In this document: in pieces, positions 57,647 to 64,000 of the stretch
Layout: each line of letters opens with the position of its first letter
Numbering within the stretch: position 1 is the stretch's first letter
From: Caenorhabditis remanei
Taxonomy: Eukaryota > Nematoda > Chromadorea > Rhabditida > Rhabditidae
Reading direction: 5' to 3'
DNA: 64,000 nt
Assembly: GCF_010183535.1 (NCBI RefSeq)
Contig: NC_071328.1
Coordinates: forward strand, 6,324,001-6,388,000
Program-made: the position numbers and the translations under genes
Notes under the pieces: model-generated
The model's input: the letters and a program-made list of their open reading frames with translations, nothing else
Told to the model about the DNA's origin: nothing
Databases searched by the model: none

Positions 57647-59236
57647 ATGTCTTCTGGAATTTTTGTAGTTTCTGAACAAAATTTAGAAAAATTGCGTGAT
57701 TTTCTGGAAGTGGCGGAAACTTTGGAGGTCGACAGACTCTATGTGAGGTGAGATTTTTTCAAAATTTCTAGAAAAGGGCTCAATCTATGCTGAAAGAAAC
57801 ACAATTGTTGTATATTCGCTCAATCGACAAACTGGTGTTTGACGATTATCAATAGAGCGAACTTTCACATAGCTGTTGTGCGATTATTGTGATTTTGAAG
57901 TCATTCAAGTTCTGAAATTCAATAAAATTTTAGATTGGAACTGCCCCGAACTGATGAAATCATCTCAAAAATCTATCTTCTCTCTGCCAATAGTTGTCCG
58001 AGAACAGATGTGAGAATCTTGGTGAAATCTGAAAACCCAGAAGATTGTCTGCTGATTGGAGATGAAAAACCGGTGGAAAACACTGGAAAAGTCCCGAAAA
58101 AATACAAAAAAGTGGTGCTTGGAGGGACGTTCGACAGGCTTCACAATGGTCATAAAGTCCTCTTGAACAAGGCAATCGAGTTGGCATCTGAGGAGATTGT
58201 TGTTGGAGTTACGGATAAGGAAATGATTATCAGTGAGTTAAAGAATTCAGAGTTTTATTGTCAATCTTGATATTTGGAAGCGCCAAATTCTCTTGATCAT
58301 ATTTAGATAATCCATCCTACGATTTACAAACTACAAACTAAAAATTCCAGAGAAATCTCTATTCGAAATGATTGAACCAGTGGATTATCGTATGAAGAAA
58401 GTCATCGATTTCGTAGAGGACGTTTCTGGAGAAGTGAGTTTTCAGCCTCGACGATCTCTCTATCAAATACTAATATTTCAGGCAAAATGCACAACTGAAC
58501 CGATCATCGATCCATTCGGCCCATCCACTCGAATTCCAGATCTTGAAGCAATTATAGTGTCACGTGAAACATTGAAAGGAGGGGATGCAGTGAATAAGAA
58601 GAGAAATGAAAATGGAATGACTCAATTGGATGTTATTGTTGTTGAATTAGTGGAAGGATCTGATGAGATTTTGAATGAAATCAAGATTTCATCGAGTTCG
58701 AAAAGACGAGAGGAACTGGGACGTCTTCTGAAACCGGTGGCAAATCAGAAGACCCCAGGAACTCCGTATTTTGTCAATTTAAATGGAGGAAGTGGATCAG
58801 GAATAGAACAAATCGAAGGGTATTTGAAGGAAAAAAATGGAATCGAAGTGGTGAATTGGGATGTTTTGGATTCAGATGAGAAAATGAAAGTGTTCGAGAA
58901 TAACTCGAGAATCTCGAACATTAAAGTAATTGGTGAGTTGTATTTTGAGTTCGTTTAATTACTTGTTATTTTTCAGTTCTCACGTCATCCGCTCCTGTCG
59001 AGGCCGCCCAAATTTCTGAAATATGGACAATATTCGTTCCTGCATCTGAAGCCATTCGTAGAATAATCCAGAGAAATGAGATAACTGAGGAGGAAGCACA
59101 AAAGAAGTTATCATCTGAAATGCCAAACAAGGAGAGAATTGAGAGAAGCCACGTGGCTCTGTGCACACTCTGGAATGAAAAAGAGACAAGGAATCAGGTG
59201 GATAAAGCAGTTAGGGGGCTGATGAAGAGACTTTAG
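57647..59236 (+). CDS. CoA synthase-like: PPAT domain with a degenerate dephospho-CoA kinase domain
   Basis: Five exons (57647-57747, 57934-58232, 58351-58433, 58482-58932, 58977-59236) encode 397 residues; human COASY has 564. The middle part is a good phosphopantetheine adenylyltransferase: KKVVLGGTFDRLHNGHK has the nucleotidyltransferase T/HxGH motif, and IIDPFGPSTRIPDLEAIIVS and the ETLKGG.AVNKKR motif follow. PPAT joins 4'-phosphopantetheine to ATP in CoA synthesis. The C-terminal part resembles dephospho-CoA kinase at both ends, but its P-loop reads NGGSGSGIEQ, without the Lys-Ser of GxGxGKS, and a block of about 65 residues after it is missing. The kinase step is therefore probably not done by this protein. 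The last exon (EIWTIFVPASEAIRRIIQRNE, ERSHVALCTLW) matches the human C-terminus well. Confidence 0.9.
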
Positions 59237-59813
59237 GAACTTATTCTGGTATTTTATTATTCGCGAGAAGGGTGAAATATTTATTGTGATTTATCTGGAA
59301 TTCGCTTTTAATGAATAAATAATTTATGTGATAGTTTCATGTGCAGAACAGAGAACCATGCTACAGTACCCCAGAAACAAAAGTTCAAGGCTGGAGTGTT
59401 TTCTGCTACTGTGAAAAAAATAAAGTTTGGCCAAGGATTTTCAAAAAAAATTTTCGCGCCCAAAACACTTTAGTTCACAAATGCACTAAAGTGTTTTGGG
59501 CGCGAAAATTTTTTTTGAAAATCCTTGGCCAAACTTTATTTTTTTCACAGTACTCAGATTCTTTAAAATGAGTATTGTTAATTTTTTATTGATTTTTAAT
59601 TACCTGAAATCCGCCTTTTCCTTTATGATTGCTATTGGGTTCGTATACATGCAGAATCAGAAATATCAGGTTTTTTTGCTAAACAAGGCGCAGTACGACG
59701 CTCCGATATTCCGCTAAATTTTTCGATTCTCATTTTTCCTTTTTTTTTCGAATCTTGCTGTCTTTTTAACGTTTCAATTGTAAATTCGTATTCAAAAAAT
59801 TTAATTCTCAGAA
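59237..59813. other. Gap between CoA synthase and AATF-like gene
   Basis: It contains the CoA synthase 3' end, a perfect palindromic element at 59407-59552 and AT-rich sequence. No coding exon is supported. Confidence 0.55.
59407..59552. mobile_element. Perfect palindromic MITE, 68-bp arms
   Basis: Two 68-bp arms with no mismatch flank a 10-nt loop (TCACAAATGC, 59475-59484). The outer ends are TACTGTGAAAAAAATAAAG and its complement. Absence of any mismatch suggests a recent insertion or ongoing gene conversion between arms. Confidence 0.85.
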
Positions 59814-61721
59814 ATGGGTCTGTTAGACGATATCTCAAAGCTTACTACACCGGCAACTGAGCTACCGGACTTGGAAGACGATAATTTTGATGGTAAGTAT
59901 TTTTTGTTGAAATTCTTCCTTGGAAATAACAGTTTTTCAGGCTCGTCACTTGTGAAACCAGGAGGAAATCGTTTGAAAGCTGCGAAAAACTTTAATTTCG
60001 AAGAAGGGAAGTATGCAGGAGCCGCTATTTCCCGAAAAGACATTTTCGGCGATATTTCCGAAATCTCTGGATTGAGAGGGAAGGACGATGATTCTGATGG
60101 ATCAGAAGACGTCGATGACGAGGATATAGAAGATGAAGAAGATGCGAGTGACGTAGAAGAAGACGTTGAAGTAGATAAAACGAAGAATTTCGATGATTCC
60201 GATGACGAAGAAGAAGGTCAAGACTCGGAAGACGTGGAGGACGAAGAAGGAGATTCTGAAGATGGAGATGGAGAAGAAGAAGAAGACGAGGAAGAGGAAG
60301 AATCCAACTTGAAAATGACAACTCTGTCATTGAAAGACGACTCTAATAAAGCAGATAAAGGTAACAAAATTTCAGAAAATCTCTCAATTCGAGAAAGAAA
60401 TTTTCTTTTTTCCAGCTACAAGTGTCCTTCATCAACGTCAAGTATGGGACGATTTGACCTACTCAAACATTCGAATTCATGCCCTTCTCAACACTATGAA
60501 TCAAATGCCACGTGGTGATGCTCGCAAAAATTTACTCAAAAATTGTGATGAAACAACTCACAAATCACTGGAGGCAGCAATGGAAAACATGGCGAAACTG
60601 CGTGATTTAATGAGAAAGGCTTCGGGATTTTTCGAAGAAAAGAATGGTGAGGACAGTGATGACGAAGAGATTCCAAGCGATGAGGAGATTCTGAGCGATT
60701 CTGGAGGGGAAGAAGATGGAGATGATGGCCTAGGTGATTCTGGAGATGAAGATGACGGAAAAAACCAGAAAAAGAAGAATTCCGAAACTGGAACCAGCTT
60801 GAAGACGCTGAAGAAGAATCTGGAGACTCTGGACACGTCGACAGACAAGTTTCGTGGGGCAACGATCACAAAATGGTACAATCGAACCAAGATTCTCAAC
60901 TCCAAATCAATGAATAATACAGACTTTTCGGTATTCGAAAAAGGAAGTATTCTTGGACAGATTAATAAGGTAAGCACAACCGAAATCTAAAAGAGACGAC
61001 GAGTCTGTCTTTTTTAAAATACTTCTTCGAAATTAGTAAACTAAATTTTTTAAAAACACGGAAAACATTCAATTTCTGTAAGGTTAATCCTCTGTACTAA
61101 TTTTCAGTATAAAAGTTTCCCCTGCTGTCAAATAATGTCCTGCAGCTATACACTATATGCCCAGATATAAAAGTCATCATACATCTCGAGCTCATATTAA
61201 TCTTGATGAGTATAATCCTCTTTAGAAAAAATAATATTTTCCCGCATTCTCTGAAAATAGACTCGTTACTCAAAAAAAGATAAACTTTGCCCATTTCTCA
61301 TATCCTTAATTAACTTCATTATTTTTAGGTTCTCGCTGATGAAGACAAACTTCTGAAAAAGGTACGAACCAATCGAAGCGGAAAATCACGCATCGGAGCC
61401 TCACCAGATGACGTCGCTAGTCACGACAACGAGATTTTCGACGACTCCGATTTCTATCAACTTCTTCTGAAGCAAATGTTGGAATCCCGGAATCAGAATC
61501 AAAATTCACAAGATGGAGCAGACATGACACGTAGCTACATGGAGTTGCAGAGCATGTTTAATAACAAGAAAAAGAGAGATGTCAGCCAATTATCATCTAA
61601 AGATCGACGTCTAAAATATGAACCAATTGCCAAATTGATCAATTTCTATCCATCGAAACCTGCTGTTGCCACGTGGACTCATGAGAGCCGAAATGAGCTT
61701 TTCAAGTCACTGTTCTCCTGA
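59814..61721 (+). CDS. AATF/Che-1 (Bfr2/TRAUB) family ribosome-biogenesis protein
   Basis: Four exons (59814-59892, 59941-60360, 60416-60969, 61329-61721) encode 481 residues. The N-terminus is a long acidic Asp/Glu stretch (residues about 60-160). Next comes the AATF leucine-rich part (VLHQRQVWDDLTYSNIRIHALLNTMNQMP), a second acidic patch, then the TRAUB region: TITKWYNRTKI, and DDSDFYQLLLKQMLESR. It ends with the family C-terminus DRRLKYEPIAKLINFYPS. Yeast Bfr2 and human AATF act in the nucleolar small-subunit processome, in 18S rRNA maturation. No signal or membrane segment is present. Confidence 0.95.
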
Positions 61722-61999
61722 ATATTTTAATTTTTTCAGATGTTTCTTTTGACATTTTTGTTGTCTGTTTATTGTTATTCTCATTATTATTATTAATATA
61801 TCACAATTGTTGATTTTTTTTTGGAAAAAAAAGTTTTGGTATTTTGGACCTTGAATTAAAATCGTAATTTCGAAACGAGACAAACGGGGATTCTGGAGAG
61901 AGAAAGGGAGAGCGATTAGAGTCGAGTGGTGCCCGTAAATTTGGGATGCGAGAGATGATTTGATGGAGGGAAAAGAGAGAAAAAGCGAAAAAAAAACAA

Positions 62000-62433
62000 T
62001 TATGGAAGAACACGATCACGATAGACGTAGTTGCACACTTCACCGTTGAGCTTCTTTGTGCAAGTTGGCCAGAAAATGCAGCTGTCTGGATCTGAGTAGC
62101 AGATGAGGGCGAGAGCGATGAAGAAGATTCCAGAACATATGTGACATGGTCTGGAATAAGAGCATTGTTGACTAGATTTGATTTTATAATGTTACAATCG
62201 GGCTAAATCTTGTAGAACCCGGAAAGCTCTACGAAGAACTCGTCTTTTGAAAATCTCAGCTGACCGACTCGAAGAATATACAATTTTTGATAACATCTTA
62301 TCACTTACCGTCTTTCAAGGAAGAAACCGACGATATAGAACCACATAAACAGCGCCTGTTCCACTAGGAAGATTGGATGAATCCAGTGCTTCGGAATCAG
62401 AAGCACCGGTATCAGCCATTGGAGGCAGTACAT
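62000..62433 (-). CDS. BLCAP (bladder cancer-associated protein) homologue
   Basis: Two exons (62433-62309 and 62150-62000) encode 91 residues; human BLCAP has 87. The start MYCLQWLIPVLLIPKHW nearly equals the family N-terminus, followed by a second hydrophobic segment (FMWFYIVGFFLERRPCHIC) and a third (FFIALALICYSDPDSC). The Cys spacing (PCHIC, CYS) is conserved. BLCAP is a small membrane protein with a growth-suppressing role in mammals; its biochemical function is unknown. An acceptor (CCGTTTTCAG) lies 8 nt upstream of the ATG, so the message is trans-spliced or has a 5' UTR intron. The open frame continuing upstream into 62685 is not conserved. Confidence 0.93.
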
Positions 62434-62831
62434 TTTACTGGCTGAAAACGGAATTTTAAAATCAAAACAGAAGGAGCAAGAGCAAATTAGAGTAAAAGTA
62501 TAGAAAGTTGAGTAAAGCACAAAACGAATCCACAGTATCTTACGGAAGGAACCCATGAAAAATGAGAAAATGCAAGGAAAAAATTTCTGAGATTCCCTGT
62601 GCAGTCTGGCGTGGCCGTGTTTGCGTATAAAGCCGTAGAGCTCACGACACTTCTTTCCACGATGTTCTGGCTGAAATCGTTCCAAAATTCGGTGACTTTT
62701 CTAATGATAAATCATCTATTTCTCAGCTGAATTGCTCATGTCTTGCTCTATCTGAATACACGCTTACAAGATGTTTACGACATTTGACTTAAGTGCTAAT
62801 AAAGAGTTGAAAACAAGCATTGTTTTCAGGT
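62434..62831. other. Divergent promoter region between BLCAP and the WDTC1-like gene
   Basis: About 400 bp hold the 5' regions of both genes. A minus-strand open frame continues upstream of the BLCAP ATG, but the acceptor near the ATG argues against its being coding. GTTTTCAG stands 2 nt before the WDTC1-like ATG. Confidence 0.5.
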
Positions 62832-64000
62832 ATGATCAGCGCAATAGAGAGAAAATGTGAAAGATTGAGATTTGGATCACTCTTCCCAGATATTTTGAAC
62901 GAGGATCGATTGGTCGATTCATTGGAATGCTTTCAGACTCTTGAAGTGGGTAACTCATGAGAAAATTGGATTTAAAAATAGTTCAAAAACGTTTCACCTG
63001 CAACAAAATCGTTAGTTTCTAAATTCAAGTTTCGAATGAAAGAAATAGAAAAAAGCGAGAAAGTTCTTTGTGTTGAAAATGATACAAAACATGCAACTTC
63101 TGAATCTTCTATCAAAGGAAGCTTCAGAAAGCGAAACAAAAAGCAGTAGTGAAAAGTAGAAGAAATAGTAGGTTTCGAAGCTATTTATACAATGTCCTCA
63201 GCGTCATAATCTTAATCTATGGGTAGGATTAGAGTTGGGGGAAATAAAGGAATACATGGGCGTGATCAGAAAGTGGGCGGAGTCTATTCTGTAGGATCTG
63301 CAGGAGTCATAAAAGGTGTTCGATGAAATCAACATGTTAACGTAAGCATTACTTCAAGTCAACGCCAGAAAGCTATACAAGTATTAAATTTATACACAAC
63401 TTTATTAAATTTTCAGGGACATTCTGGTTGTGTAAATACTCTTCGTTGGAACAAAACGGGTACAATTCTTGCCTCAGGATCAGATGATCGAACAGTAAAA
63501 CTGTGGAGAGCCGGTGAAGAAAAACACAGTTTGGATACGGGACACGAGGGAAATGTGTTCGCTGTAGAATTTCTGCCTAGTTCAGATGATAGAAAATTGG
63601 TAACGGGTGCGGCTGATCACGTGGTTTTTTTGCATGATATTGAGACAAATACGAATAGAAAATGGGAAGTTGAAGGAAGAGTAAAACGAATTTGTACACT
63701 TGAACATGATCCAACACTTTGGTGGGCGGCTGTAGAGGATCCAAAAGGAGTTCAGTAAGTAGTTTTTACAAGTTGTTTTAGAATTATATTCATTTTACAG
63801 TCAATTCGATACTCGTCTCGAAGAGCCAGAAGCTATAATTCAAGGACCAGAGACAAATGGAGAAGTGAGAGATGTAAAGTCTGTGGCAGTTTCTGAGGCT
63901 AAGCCTCATTTGGTTAGATTCTTAAAATTCGTCGAATAAATGAATGTTTTCTTTTTTCAGATTGTTGTAGGATTTGATGAAACCGCGGTTCGTCTCTACG
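62832..64000 (+). CDS. WDTC1-like WD40 protein (5' part, continues beyond the window)
   Basis: Exons 62832-62945, 63417-63754, 63801-63912 and 63961-64000 (cut by the window) are in phase. After a short N-terminus, WD repeats begin: GHSGCVNTLRWNKTGTILAS GSDDRTVKLW, then TGHEGNVFAVEFLP...LVTGAADHVVFLHD, then RVKRICTLEHDPTLWWAAVEDPKGVHQFDTR. This order and the wording GHSGCVN/GAAD/W-AAEDG are those of WDTC1 (adipose/DCAF9), a DDB1-CUL4 substrate receptor that restrains fat storage. The TPR part would lie beyond the window. DCAF5/6/8-type relatives are the alternative. Confidence 0.85.

Noticed and set aside
62434..62685. Extension of BLCAP upstream of MYCLQW
   Set aside because: An acceptor precedes the ATG, the family starts with MYCLQW, and the extension has no matching sequence.
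1..64000. CRISPR arrays, rRNA operons, prophage or bacterial gene clusters
   Set aside because: There are no regularly spaced repeats and no bacterial signals. All supported genes are spliced nematode genes.

Overview
The window is nuclear DNA from a nematode of the genus Caenorhabditis. The evidence is short AT-rich introns (about 45-60 bp), TTTTCAG acceptors placed directly in front of start codons (typical trans-splice sites), very close same-strand gene spacing, many inverted-repeat elements, and gene models whose proteins match C. elegans families in length and motif order (TLN-1, ATG-5, UBC-3, LSM-6, DRAG-1, CPX-1). From memory, PITP, drag-1, ubc-3, lsm-6, atg-5 and tln-1 are neighbours on the left part of C. 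elegans chromosome I, so this is probably the orthologous segment of C. elegans or a relative. I cannot fix the species. All splice models were built by hand from GT/AG sites and reading phase. Every complete model listed as a gene keeps an open frame through every junction.

Layout. 1-2.8 kb: 3' part (minus strand) of a putative nuclear zinc-ribbon protein. 3.8-6.5 kb: a tandem pair of TATA-driven, secreted, Thr-rich mucin-like genes. 6.9-9.0 kb: a bestrophin chloride channel (minus). 9.5-10.3 kb: a secreted Asn/Gln-rich protein. 10.6-11.8 kb: a small BTB-like gene (minus). 12.2-13.5 kb: class I phosphatidylinositol transfer protein. 13.7-16.4 kb: a minus-strand pair that looks like an operon (unknown 351-aa protein, then an MMD/PAQR-family membrane protein). 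19.3-20.9 kb: drag-1 (RGM). 22.0-26.0 kb: a transmembrane tyrosine phosphatase (minus). 28.0-35.8 kb: ubc-3, lsm-6, an unknown Cys-finger/acidic protein and atg-5, all on the plus strand. 39.5-52.5 kb: tln-1 (talin), with a probable internal promoter and short isoform. 56.4 kb: complexin. 57.6 kb: CoA synthase with a decayed kinase half. 59.8 kb: AATF/Bfr2 ribosome-biogenesis factor. 62.0 kb: BLCAP (minus). 62.8 kb to the end: 5' part of a WDTC1-like WD40 protein.

The genes do not form one pathway. They are ordinary housekeeping, cell-adhesion, neuronal and signalling genes packed together. The more unusual signals are the alternative first exon of talin, a 1.7-kb foldback element inside a talin intron, an inverted repeat inside atg-5 intron 1, a terminal-inverted-repeat element carrying a tRNA-like core, the CoA synthase whose dephospho-CoA kinase domain has lost its P-loop lysine, a phosphatase with WKD instead of WPD, and an in-frame 90-bp minisatellite in the mucin gene. 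I saw no CRISPR arrays, rRNA genes or intact tRNA genes.
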